A stretch of DNA of 42,500 nt from Symbiodinium natans. Taxonomy: Eukaryota; Sar; Dinophyceae; Suessiales; Symbiodiniaceae. The notes below the pieces were generated by a model that was not told where the DNA came from, did no database searches, and was given only the letters and a program-made list of their open reading frames with translations. The DNA lies in assembly GCA_905221605.1 (NCBI GenBank), contig CAJNDS010001001.1, positions 564,049 to 606,548 on the forward strand. The letters run 5' to 3'. Made by a program: the position numbers and the translations under genes. Each line of letters begins with the position of its first letter. Within the stretch, counting starts at the first letter, position 1. This document shows, piece by piece, positions 28,206 to 37,192 of this stretch.

Positions 28206-31200
28206 GGTTTAGGGTTTAGGGTTGAGGGTTGAGGGTTTATGGGTAACTGGAGGTTCATGGCACTTACAAGCAGGGTTAGAAGTAGGGTAACTATGGTTAG
28301 AACCTTCTTTAGGGTACTTCTGACCCTACTTATCCGTACCCATGAGCCTCCAAGTATATAGAAGGATTCCCCCCCCCCCCCCCCCCAATTGAGGCACCCC
28401 ATTGAGGGACCATGTAAATGCCCTAAGGCTGGGGTAGAGTTGGCTGCTCTGTCGGAACTTCAATTCCAATTTGGGGGGGTTCATCGGGTTTGAGGTATAG
28501 GATTCTTTGTGCCATTCTTATCGCCTGTGTAGACGCACAGAGATAAGTTAATCAAACTCCCTACCTCACATAGGGTTTCTAAGCCCATAGCCAAACCCTA
28601 AACCCTGAACCTTAAACCCAAATTCCCAAACCTTAAACCCTAAACCTTAAACCCTAAACCTCAAACCCTAAACAATAAACCCTAAAACATCTTTACAAAA
28701 TGTCTTCCGAGTCAACAGTCCCAGGTTCATCTCTGCCAGCTGGCGAACCACGTGGAAGGTGCGCGCCAAGAGGCCGCTCTTCTTCAGCTCCTCCTGTTTG
28801 TAAGGGGTTTTGGGGGGGTTAGGGTTTAGGGTTTAGGGTTTAGGGTTTAGGGCTTTTGGGGTTGAGGGTTTGGGGTCCAGGATGTATTTAGGTAATAAGA
28901 ACAACAATAAATTATGATGTTTTTTTAGTGGTACGACATAGAAATAACCAGAGTAAAATGGAACATCGCAATCATGAGAATAGAAATAATAGCAATGATA
29001 ATGAAATTATACTTCCAATAAAAGTAGTATAGTAATTACAATAATAATACTAATAATAATAATAACAAAAATCACCACCCTAACAGTAACAATAACAATA
29101 TTCATAGCTAATGAGGTCCTTGGCTTGGTCGATGCACGTCTTCCTTGCGGTCTGGTTGCAGGCCCGGGCAGCGGTGGCCACCACGTTGCGGTGGTATTCT
29201 CGGTTTCCCCAATGTGGTCTATGGGGTTTAGGGTTTTGGGTTTGGGGTTTGGGGTTTAGGGTTTTACAAATTTTGGGGGTCAAAGGAACTTCCCAAGTTG
29301 GTGTCGTCTACTCAAGAAACTAGTACGATTCCTAACTGGGGATATGGGTTTAGGTCCCTATACCACTACAATTGGGGGGGGGAGGGTATGAGAAGCGAGG
29401 AACGAAACTAAAAAAAGTGCCACTGGTGTGATCCCAGTGTCTCTTCACAACCTTAGTTGTCCAAAGGAGTTAATTGTCCAGTATCCTTGGGTAACAAAGG
29501 GTTAACCTTTTGGATTATATAGTAGCGGGTCAAAGGTGACGGATTCTACTGGGCAACATCCTCCACATCCTCCTTCAAGCCTGCCATGCCGGCGCCATCG
29601 CGCATCTCCGCTTGGCAGGCTTTCTTCTCTTCTGCAGTTGTGGAGGCCTCCATGCAGAGCTGGAACCGCTCGCCGACGACCTCGATGGCTGCCTCGTCTC
29701 GGGCCCGCTTCTCCTTGTTCTGCTTCCGCTCATCGGAGAGGCCCTTGAAGAGCTCACCCGCAACCTCGGCGGCATCCTGGATCTCGCCCATGCAGCGGTC
29801 GAAGCCGAGCTTGTCGGATTGATCCATGCACGTCCGCATGGCATCCTTCTCCGTCTCCTTCACAAGCTCTTGCCGGATCCGCTTCCGGTCCACGTCGTCC
29901 TCGATGGGGACCTTGCGCGCGCTTGCAAAGACCTCGGTGGCGTCGGCGCAGGTGGCTGAGGCGGACTCCTTACGGGCGGCAGCACAGCCGCGCGCAGCCT
30001 CCTTTGCCGCATCGCGGGCTCCATCCAAGTTCAACCTCTCCACCTCCATGTCTGACAGCTCCTCCTTGAGGCGGCCCATGGACTTCGCAGCCTCGTCCCT
30101 CAGCTTCTCCATGCACTCCTCGCGTGTGCCCTGGCAGTCTTTGCTGACTTCCTTGGCCTTGTTGCGGCCGGCTTCCAGCAAGGCCTCCCCAACCTCCGTG
30201 AGGGAAGGTGATCCACCCCGGCCGGCCACCCCGAACACATCGGCGGACAGTGTAGTCCTGCAGAGCTCCTTGGCGGTGTTGTTGTCCGCCGCTGCGTCCA
30301 TGCAGGCACGCATCCTTTCACCAAGCTCGCTCGCCATCTCGTCTTTGAGGAGCTTGCTCAGCATGTCGCTCGTGATGGCGGAAGCCGCTTGCCCGGTGAC
30401 CGCCGCCAACATGTCCTTGGCGGCATCCATGCAGCTCTCCTTGGAACCTTCGGGGCAGGCCTCCAGCATGGTCCAGATCTCTTCCTTCACGCCTTCCTCC
30501 AGGAACTCCCGGATGTCGGAGTCCTTGACATGATCCCGACCCTTGCCCATGCTCTCCCCGATGGTTGCCCGGATGTCATCCGAGCCGAAGCACTCCTTCT
30601 TCTTGGAATCCGTGTCGGCGGAGCCCATGCAGAGCCTTAGCCCCTCCGAGATTTCTTCCGCAGCTCCGCGGCGGAAGAGGCTGCGGAGCTCCTCCTCCGA
30701 GATGGACCCAATAGCCCGGCCGGAAAGCTTTGCGAGGGCCTCCAGCGCTTCGGTGCTGGACAGGCATGCCTCCTTTGCGGCATCGGTGGACGCGGCCTTC
30801 GAGCATGTGCTGATGATGTGCTTCGCCTTCTCCCCGGCGATCTTCCAAATCTCCCGGTCCAACTCCTCGGCTGGCACGGTCTCGTTCTTGAGCTTCTCCA
30901 ACATGGCCTTCACCTGCATCTTGCAGTCCTCGAAGGTCACGTTGAGTCCCGCCTTGCCGATGTCCTCGGTGCAATTCTCCAAGGTTCCGAGGATGGCCCT
31001 TGGGGCGCCCTTCTCCATCTCGAAGCGCTCCTTGACTTCGGGGAGCCATATTAAGGGCCCATATAGAACTACCCTTAGAGAAGCAGACTTCGCAGGTCTT
31101 TCTCATTATGGTGCTCCTTGACTTTGTCCGGCGGGGACATGGCTGTGAAGTTGCCGAACTGCTGACGGCACTCCTCTGGCGTCTTGCCCTCCAACCTCTT

Positions 31201-31706
31201 CGTCTCTTCAATGGCTTTTGGGGGAGGCCCTATACACGTTTCGCATCCATGAAGTTCCAGAAGCTTTGCACAGTACAGGGATCCCGTGCAACTCAAAGAT
31301 GCCCTAAACCCTAAACCCTAAACCCTAAACCCTAAACACCCGAAATGCCACCGGCCTGCAGGACACCAAGATCTCTTGAGCCTCCTCCAGGATCTGCTTG
31401 GGCGGCTTGAGCTGAGCGACACCTTCTTCGCGACCACAACATGAACCCTAAAAAGGGTTCCGGTTTAGGGTTTAGGTTTAGGGTTTAGGGTTTAGGGTTT
31501 AGGGGTTAAGGGTTAGGGGTTAGGGGTTAGGGTTTTTTGCTTAGGGTTCAGGGTTTATGGTCTAGGGTTTAGGCCTAAACGGGTTCATGGTTCGTCGTAA
31601 CTTGTAGCAGTATAGGGCAATCTGACCCCGAATCTCTAGGGTTCATTCGGTCCCCCATGGCACATGCCACAGCCAGCACGGCGAAAGCGCACGCGGCGAG
31701 CTTCAT
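26049..31706 (-). CDS. Secreted cysteine-pair repeat protein, possibly GPI-anchored (about 11 exons)
   Basis: Inferred exons, 5' to 3' on the minus strand: 31706-~31660, ~31447-31356, ~31229-31089, 31035-~29551, 29218-29109, 28793-~28705, 28083-28005, 27625-27566, 27242-27132, 26643-26518 and 26428-26049, giving about 900 residues. Exon 1 encodes a signal peptide (MKLAACAFAVLAVACA). The central exons repeat a helical unit with two cysteines 6-13 residues apart (ACxxxxx...C), charged and alanine-rich, about 8 times in the long exon and again in later ones (ACNQTARKTC, ACQEDSAEVNATC). The last exon has N-glycosylation sites, an acidic GDGGSDGG-type linker and a hydrophobic tail (SISTLLLSLLFVS) then stop, as in GPI-anchor signals. 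Several introns contain palindromic elements, TTTAGGG arrays or microsatellites. I recall similar Cys-pair repeat proteins from dinoflagellates but cannot name the family. Confidence 0.7.
26660..26930. repeat. Compound microsatellite intron
   Basis: (TTATTG)n at about 26,697-26,745, then AT-rich sequence, then (ATAC)n at about 26,870-26,912. It lies in the intron between exons 27242-27132 and 26643-26518 of the Cys-repeat gene. Confidence 0.8.
27132..29218 (-). CDS. Middle exons of the Cys-repeat gene
   Basis: 29218-29109: NVVATAARACNQTARKTC, GC donor. 28793-~28705: acceptor ACAG|GAG, reading EELKKSGLLARTFHVVRQL. 28083-28005: SAAEIWAACQEDSAEVNATC with a GC donor (CCCAG|GCTTAG). 27625-27566: acceptor CAGCAG|GC, AELEEISGSTSVWTAEVAEK, donor AAG|GTGAAG. 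27242-27132: SPKALGEAMLEGREVVLRKL, donor C|GTGGGT, which runs straight into a TTTAGGG array. Codon bias and helical character match the long exon. The phase across the last junctions is not resolved. Confidence 0.6.
27321..27548. mobile_element. Three tandem copies of a GGGTTCAT..GGTCCCC element
   Basis: Three ~75-bp units begin with ATATACCCTATACTACTGTAT-like sequence and end with GGGTTCAT or similar, closed by TTCATCTGGTCCCCC. It fills the intron between exons 27625-27566 and 27242-27132. Related ends are at 31,441-31,656, 24,070-24,265, 38,690-38,850 and 42,105-42,230. Confidence 0.55.
27632..27900. mobile_element. MITE of the same family split by TTTAGGG units
   Basis: GGAAGGTTCATGGGTGCTTATCAG at 27,632 is followed by a TTTAGGG array (27,657-27,715), then a second GGGTACTTCTCAG..AAGCAGGGTAACTATGG body ending TACCCCTGAAC. 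On the minus strand it supplies the CCAGCAG acceptor of exon 27625-27566. Confidence 0.5.
28101..28240 (+). repeat. TTGAGGG variant array
   Basis: A run of about 15 TTGAGGG units with TTTAGGG at its ends, in an intron of the Cys-repeat gene. Confidence 0.9.
28246..28355. mobile_element. MITE, CTTGGAGGTTCATGGGTAC family
   Basis: ACTGGAGGTTCATGG at the left, CCATGAGCCTCCAAGT at the right, inner repeats of AGGGTT/AGGGTAAC around the centre. Lies in an intron of the Cys-repeat gene. Confidence 0.65.
29551..31035 (-). CDS. Long exon of the Cys-repeat gene
   Basis: About 495 codons without a stop, following VKERFEMEKGAPRA. It contains the repeated Cys-pair unit: TCSKAASTDAAKEAC, LCMGSADTDSKKKEC, ACPEGSKESC, ACMDAAADNNTAKELC, DCQGTREEC, TCMDQSDKLGFDRC and LCMEASTTAEEKKAC. 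Two hydrophobic-acidic helices follow most pairs, for example ISEEELRSLFRRGAAEEISE. It ends at about 29,551 at an element that begins GCCCAGTAGAATCC, where an in-frame TAG (29546) follows directly if the intron is not removed. GC content and codon choice (GAG, AAG, GCC) stand out from the flanks. Confidence 0.85.
31036..31088 (-). other. 53-nt GT-AG intron flanked by a 7-bp direct repeat
   Basis: CGAAGTC occurs at 31092-31086 and again at 31040-31034 on the minus strand. Splicing at A|GTC in the first and AAG|TC in the second removes 53 nt and restores frame (DLR-I-KERFE). The middle holds CTAAGGG and CCCTTA, resembling a shortened copy of the CCCTAAGGGTCC element family. Confidence 0.65.
31089..31447 (-). 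CDS. Exons 2 and 3 of the Cys-repeat gene
   Basis: Exon 2, ~31447-31356, reads GREEGVAQLKPPKQILEEA and ends ILVSC, with a GC donor (CAG|GCCGG). A CCCTAAA run (31,303-31,338) lies in the following intron. Exon 3, ~31229-31089, reads KAIEETKRLEGKTPEECRQQ and then VKEHHNEKDL. It joins the long exon in phase through a 53-nt intron at 31088-31036. Confidence 0.6.
31655..31706 (-). CDS. Exon 1 of the Cys-repeat gene: signal peptide
   Basis: ATG at 31706-31704, then MKLAACAFAVLAVACA: a short basic start, a hydrophobic core and small residues for cleavage. The frame soon enters an element with GGGACCGAATGAACCC, so the exon ends at about 31,655-31,668. A GC donor (GTG|GCATGT) at 31667 is possible. 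Confidence 0.65.
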
Positions 31707-32112
31707 GGCGTCTAACCAAACTTGCAAGGGGCCGGAGCTGCTCTGAGCCTCTTTGAGCCGACACTTGCTTCGGCCCACCCAGAAGGGTCCCGAAACCCTA
31801 AACCCTAAACCCTAAACCGTAAACCCTAAACCGTAAACCCTAAACCGTGTAGAATACTTGGGCCTTCAAGGGTTTCCTATGCAGTAGCTTTAGGGCTCAA
31901 ATATGTGCTACAGGGGTACGTGGGCCCTTAGGCCCGGAGGGTTATTGGGTCTATGGAGACCCCAAACACCTTCAGGGACCTCATAAATTGAGTTTCCAGA
32001 GCCTTTAAGGACCTCATAACTATAGGTCCTTGGGGGATAGGGTGCCTGCTCGCCCCAAACAACAGAGAGTCTAGGGTTTAGGGCATTTAGGGTGCCCAGA
32101 GCCGTTTCCGAA

Positions 32113-33640
32113 TCACAGCTCAAGCGGCGTCGGATGAGATCCCGGTCCATCTTCGCGCTGCCGGTGCCGGTGCCAGCGCCTGTACCTAAATGCAGGAGGG
32201 CTTGCAGAAGGGAAAACTCTTAAGGGGCTGGGTGCATAGGGCCGATGGGTTGCTGGGTTTGGGGGGGAGGGGGGGGCTGGGGGGGGAGGGGAGGAAGGTT
32301 GTGCCCCTGCCATGAGGAGCAGCCACACTGCAGCGTTAGCACTTCTGAAAGTTGGACGGCTATTGGGTATCGGTCGTTTCGATAAGGTGTCCAGTATCTT
32401 CGTATAAGTCCTTCTGATTTAGGCTCCTGCATTTTGCGTAGCTTGCCCCATGAACCATTCAAAACGTCACCAAGAACCCAAAACCCTGATCTTTCCCCAG
32501 AGCGGATAGTTGAGGAGTATACGTAGTACTTCTGTTGATGCACTTACTTACTTCCTTTACGTACTAGGGTACTGTACTTCATCGACCACTCTAGGTGAAA
32601 CCTCTGACTGCTAACCCTAAACCAAAACAACCCTAAACCTGCCAACAGGAGGCCGCCACCCACCGCCAGCAGAATCTCCTGCCGTTGGCTGGGAGACTGC
32701 GCAAAGTCGCAGTTGGGACTCTGGCATATAACATTTGTACCAGGAGCACGGTGGTAAAGTGGAGCGAACGCAACTATAAAACTACTGAATTAACTTTGTA
32801 AACGAGATGAAAGATGAGGAAACTCCTAACAGACGACCAATATTAATAATCGTTAAACTCATGCACTCACTTTTCTTCGAGTATAAGAAACAAATCTCTT
32901 TGCGCGCTCGAAAATGACTTCATTTGGCATTGCCCATCTATAAACAGGTAGGTAGGGTTTGGGAGTCTGTAAGGTGAGTCTGAAACCCCACACCCTACTA
33001 ATCGCGTAAGAACCCCCAAAAAATTAGAAAAGCACTATCCTTATAAGGGCAGTGCAGGGATGATTAACTTTTTTTTTGGGGGGGGTTCTTAAGCACATAG
33101 TAGAACCTGAATCCCACCCGCCTTGGCATTGGGGTTGTCCTTCTGCACCTGCGGAGCAAGAGCGACTTCTTGCCTTTCAAACCCGTTTGAAAAGTTGTGG
33201 TCCCGCGGCTGAGGTGGATAAACATGCAGGTTTTCTAGGGGATATAGAGGTTGATGCAGCGATTCGGGTCCTAGACATTGACCCAGACACGGTGCAGAGG
33301 GGCTCTTAGCATCAATACGGCAATGCACAACTTAAGCCACAGTACGCCCAGCAAAAACCCACAACCTTTTCATCTCACACCCTTAGTCCTAGAAGCTCTA
33401 AAACCACTCTGCAGTGCTCCCAGCCCTAGCAATGGGGGGCGCGGAAGGGGCCTCGGATTAGGGTTCGCGTTCAGCTGCCAGAGTCGTGTTGTTCTGCTGT
33501 TTGCTGCTTGGTTTAGGGTTTAGGGTTTAGGGGGTACCGCTTTGCAGACTGCGGACTGAGTCACGCAGAACTCCTCGCAAAAACGATTTCTTCACTTCAG
33601 ACTGCCTCGAAGCATTGATTTTCCTGTGGCTTGCCTGCTG
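32113..33640 (-). CDS. Type I membrane protein, 3' exons
   Basis: Exons: 33640-33538 (acceptor GTGCAG; SHRKINASRQSEVKKSFLRG, donor GTACCC), ~33496-33465 (NNTTLAAERE), 33208-33107 (acceptor CTCAG; exactly 34 codons, NGFERQEVALAPQVQKDNPN; donor CAG|GTTCTA), 32720-32639 (SPNCDFAQSPSQRQEILLAV, donor G|GTTTAG) and 32327 onward (acceptor TGCAG). Phases match over the last joins, building one helix, EILLAVGGGLLLAVWLLLMA. After a proline-rich stretch comes a basic YRRWHRHRQRE and stop at 32115-32113. This looks like an extracellular domain, one transmembrane helix and a short basic tail. A further intron may remove the poly-C/proline part. The start was not found. Confidence 0.6.
32730..32992. other. 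AT-rich intron stretch, nothing coding seen
   Basis: Lower GC than its surroundings, no open frame with splice sites on either strand. It lies in the intron between exons 33208-33107 and 32720-32639. Confidence 0.5.
32993..33104. mobile_element. Introner-like element, CTACTATTTGCTTAAGAACCCCC family
   Basis: Inverted ends CTACTAATCGCGTAAGAACC and GGTTCTTAAGCACATAGTAG. On the minus strand it begins at the donor of exon 33208-33107. Relatives: 838-974, 16,069-16,330 (expanded by AT repeats), 20,979-21,094, 25,113-25,195 and 40,374-40,463. Confidence 0.65.
33107..33208 (-). CDS. Exon of the membrane-protein gene
   Basis: Acceptor CACCTCAG|CCG, 34 codons in phase 0-0, donor CAG|GTTCTACTATGTGC, where the intron opens directly with an element terminal repeat. 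The plus strand is also open (78 codons, LDIDPDTVQRGS at its end) but the minus reading has both splice sites and phase. Confidence 0.65.
33497..33537 (-). other. Possible 41-nt intron of telomere units
   Basis: Between AGCG|GTACCC and AAACAG|CAG the sequence is essentially three CCCTAAA units and a short tail, a candidate for one of the smallest introns here. Confidence 0.45.
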
Positions 33641-33773
33641 CTGCACGAAATTTGGGAAATCAGATCAAGTTCTTCCTATGTGCTTACCTGCCTACGAGGG
33701 TATGTTCTGCTAGGAAAACAAAGCTGCAGGTGGGGTAGAAGGGGCTCACCACAAAATAGTGTGTAAAAACAAA

Positions 33774-33893
33774 CTAGGCTGCCCAGCAACCAAGGCTTAA
33801 AAAGGGTGCCCCGTTTTTTTGCTTAAAGGGGTTTATAAGGGAACCTAAACCCCCCCAAAAAGGGAATAAGGGTACTACTGGGCATCCTGGCAA
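33774..33893. mobile_element. MITE, CTGCCCAGCAACC family
   Basis: CTAGGCTGCCCAGCAACC ... GGGTACTACTGGGCATCCTGG. Nearly identical to 39,271-39,384. Confidence 0.7.
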
Positions 33894-33953
33894 AATCTTC
33901 TCCAAAACATTATACGTCTACATATATATATATATACATAATTATATATATAA

Positions 33954-34100
33954 TTATAGATTACTTTTAGGAGTTGTTGATTTCTTTATGAACCAGACAT
34001 GATCAACCCTGATTCCCACACCCCAATCGCGCCCTGCCTCGTCCCAGTCCACAACATGCTTTCCACGCCAGTTTTCCGTGCCTCGGCCCCAACAATGCTC
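33954..34100 (-). CDS. Terminal exon of the gene at 33,954-34,875
   Basis: 48 codons from acceptor GGTTTAG, rich in W, D and G (NWRGKHVVDWDEAGRDWGVG), ending at TAA. Codon choice contrasts sharply with the AT-rich stretch that follows. Confidence 0.6.
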   Translation of the reverse strand, partial: EHCWGRGTENWRGKHVVDWDEAGRDWGVGIRVDHVWFIKKSTTPKSNL

Positions 34101-34875
34101 CTAAACCCTTGTTAGCCCCAGGGTTTATAGAGGGTGTAGGGTTTAGCGTCTAGGGTGTAGGGGTTGGGGCCGGTTTAGGGCGACGACAACCGTGAGAGAC
34201 TCTGACTCCGAAAGCTCTGCGGCCGAAAGCTGTGACCTGCGCTCTGTTGAGGCTTCAGTGAAGGGCGGTATACTCCCGGGCCCTTTCGGGGCGTCAGGTT
34301 CATAGGTCGGTCTCCCCACGCCTTGTCCCACGCAGGTGGACAGCTGAAACGCCCAAGTTGCGTTTAGGGTTCAGGGTTCAGGGTTTAGGGTAAATCATAT
34401 CTTGAACCTGGCTCGAGATCTTCACATAGTACGCATGCCGAAGAGCGCCGAACTAAACTCCACTGCCTTCCTTGCTGCCTTCACATATATAGGCGGTTGT
34501 CGAAACTATGGTCCCTTTTTGGGTCCTTAATACAACACGGCACCTATTATTTAGGGTACCTAAAAAGGGACCCTAGGCTTGACAACCGCCCATATACAAC
34601 CCAGAGGCATGGCAGCCATAGACAAGCGTTCAAGGGTGCCCTGGGCCTCTCCTACACCCTATAACTAAGCTTCCATACTCTGAAGCCCTAAGCCCTGAAC
34701 TACCTCTCTGCCTCCCTTCCCAAGCCCCGAAGCCCCCAAATAAAGCCTAAACCCTGAACCCCAAACCCTAAAATCACCCCCCCCAAACTGCAAGCACTCT
34801 GAGATTCGCCATGGCACGCGTGTACGTCCCCTGGGCCTCGACTTCAATCAGACGTGTTGCCAGGCAGTCACAGTG
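33954..34875 (-). CDS. Minus-strand multi-exon gene, 3' part, not recognised
   Basis: 34875-34798: acceptor CTAAG|CAC, 26 codons, ATRLIEVEAQGTYTRAMANL, donor GTGCTT. 34651-34601: acceptor GTGTAG, EAQGTLERLSMAAMPL, donor GTTGTA. 34478-34408: frame uncertain. ~34343-~34170: acceptor TTTCAG|CTG, open in two frames (e.g. QLSAAELSESESLTVVV). 34100-33954: acceptor TTTAG|GAG, HCWGRGTENWRGKHVVDWDE, then GRDWGVGIRVDHVWFIKK, stop TAA at 33956-33954. The EAQGT motif in two successive exons hints at an internal repeat. Not all phases agree. Confidence 0.5.
34492..34590. mobile_element. Palindromic element with GGCGGTTGTC ends
   Basis: Perfect 10-bp ends GGCGGTTGTC/GACAACCGCC and inner GGTCCCTTTTTGGGT/ACCTAAAAAGGGACC. 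CATATA lies beside both ends. It sits between two putative exons of the 33,954-34,875 gene. Confidence 0.7.
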
Positions 34876-35082
34876 CTTAGTTGATACTATACCTATATAT
34901 GTACACATACATGTATGCATATTAAACGGTTGTTGTTCTTATTACTGTTGTTGATTCTTGTTCATACCCGATTATTGCCTTTTTTTGCTAGTATGATATA
35001 TGCTGTATGTATTGTATAGTAACGGCTTGGTGGCGGTTTAGGATCTTGGCTTGGGTTTTTCTGGGTTTGAAAGGGCTGAAGC

Positions 35083-36673
35083 CTAGGGGTCTCGTGGGTT
35101 GTTGGGCTTCGGGTCGACAATGTCTGGCTCACAGCGCGGTCTTAGGATTTAAATGAACCTCTTGAACTTCTAAAAGCTCCCAACTTCAAGAATCCTAAAC
35201 CCTAAGCCCCAAACCCTAAACTCCGAACCCTAAACCCTAAACTCCACTACCCAAACCCTAGACCCCGAACCCTATATATAGACCCTAACAATAGATTAGG
35301 GGCTGAGGATTTAGGTTTCCCTCACCCGATAACGAACCCTCGGGGCATCCTTGGAATGTTCTGAGGTTCCACACTTGGAGGTTTAGGGTTTAGGGGTTTA
35401 GGGTTTAGGGTTTAGGGTTTAGGGTTTAGGGTTTAGGGCTTGTTCAATTGGGCACTGGTAGATGGGGTTATAAGTAGGGTAGCTACGGCGATAACCCCAT
35501 TGAGAGGGTACTTCTACAATCCCTAAACCCTAAACCCCAAACCCAAAACCCAAACAAGTCGCTCCTCCCTGGGAATTCTGGTAAGCTGAATGATGCAGAG
35601 CTTCCTCGTCTGTTACGACCCACGGCGGGATGTCCTGAGCCGACCGTGCGTTTGCTCAGGCTTGTGATCGTGGCTCCCGCCTGCTTGGAGCTTGATTTGA
35701 GGAAATAACCTTAGTTAGGGTACTACAAACCCTACTTGTGAGTGGTTACCCATGAACCAAAGAGTCCCGCAACATGTTTTCATCCAGCATGGCCCGTCCG
35801 TGTGAACAACTCTTCGACGGTCATTCGCGCCACGTATCCGTGAATTAATACCAAACCTCGCCCAAGGAAAAACAGTTGTGAACGCAGGAAGACCCTAGAC
35901 CCGAAGGAACCCTCAGCCGCAACAAAACCATGCAGCCATCAGCAGCTAGTCTGGACAAACCCTAAACCCTAAACCCTAAACCCTAAACCCTAAACCCTAA
36001 ACCCTAAACCCTAAACCTTTGTGTGTCGACCTTCCAGCGAAGTTACGCCTGTGTTGGGTGTTTTGGATACAGCTTTCGTTCATCATAGGCCCCCACCTAA
36101 ACCCTAAACATCTCTGAAATGACTTGTCAAGTGACGGGAGGAATATGTCCACCCTGGCCAACCTCGGCGTGCTTTCAAAAGCAGGAGCCCTCACCACGGG
36201 GGGGGGGGGGGGGCTTGTACTCATCTGCAGGCTTCGGGTTCAGGGTTTTGGGGTTTGGGGCTTAGGGTTTAAGGGCAACGTTCTAGGGTCCAAAGTTTGT
36301 GTTTCGCCTTGTTGGCACCCTGTGTGTGACCCGTCGCGCCAAGAAACATGTATGGATCGCCGCCCGCCCTCCTGGAGACAGAGTGATCCGATGAGGCGTG
36401 CTTCCCCAAGGGCAGCGAAGTGAGAAGCCCTAAATTCTAAAACCCTACACCCCAAACCCAAAGGGTCCCAAGTGCCTGCATAGTAGAAAGTAGGGTTTCT
36501 ATAATAGGAACTACTATTATGGTTTGGGTAAGTGACCCCCATATAGGTACTTAGGATTCTTTGGGAGACAGTCGAAGCATGGAAATAGAAAGCTAGCGAT
36601 GAGAATTCCCGTCAGTTCCTGCCGGTCCGACGTTCTTTGCACCCTCGGGAACCACAATCTCCCTTTTTCTGCC
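35083..36673 (-). CDS. Minus-strand exon chain, not recognised
   Basis: 36673-~36592 (acceptor TCTAAG; GRKREIVVPEGAKNVGPAG), 36429-36319 (acceptor ATTTAG; SSDHSVSRRAGGDPYMFLGA, donor GG|GTGCCA), ~36197-36110 (STPRLARVDIFLPSLDKSFQ), 36096-36017 (MNESCIQNTQHRRNFAGRST, donor AAAG|GTTTAG), 35856-35794 (acceptor GGCGAG; LVLIHGYVARMTVEELFTR, GC donor), 35634-35556 (acceptor GCTCAG; DIPPWVVTDEEALHHSAYQN) and 35140-35083 (PRCEPDIVDPKPNNPRD then TAG). Function unknown. Confidence 0.5.
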
Positions 36674-37192
36674 CTTAGACGATATGAATAACTCGGGTGG
36701 AACTTTAAATTGTATGTGTGCCATAATCAAGTGGTATGGGGCTATTTGGGAAAGATCTTAAGGTTTGAACATCTGCAAAGGTTCATACTACCTCAAAAGA
36801 CATGTCCGTAGTAGAGGGGATACAACCCCTCGCAATTTTAGGGCTCCTTTCGTCCGCAGGGCAGGCCCGCAAGCCCCCACCCGAGGGAGCCCAAGGACCC
36901 CACGACTGAGGGTTTAAAGGAAAAAGGGTTTAGGGTTTAGGGTTTAGGATTTCTTGCATTCAGAATCAGAAGCCCTAGGCCCTCCCTACAAGGGCGCAGA
37001 TTGGGCCCACAGGTAACCGAGAAACCCAAATACGGACCAACTCCGACACATTGCTGTTGGGGTGTAAGTGTTCGGCTATGTAGGGCTAACTGGAGTGGAC
37101 TTGGGCGCCCGATAAAACCCTAAACCCGAAACCCTTTACCCGAATATTAACTTATCCATAGGTGAAACTTGCATAGGATAATGAAACCCTAC

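Noticed and set aside
33076-33309. Plus-strand 78-codon ORF with a protein-like C-terminus
   Set aside because: The minus strand has an exact 34-codon exon with both splice sites in phase with its neighbour; the plus ORF is probably its antisense shadow, though not excluded.
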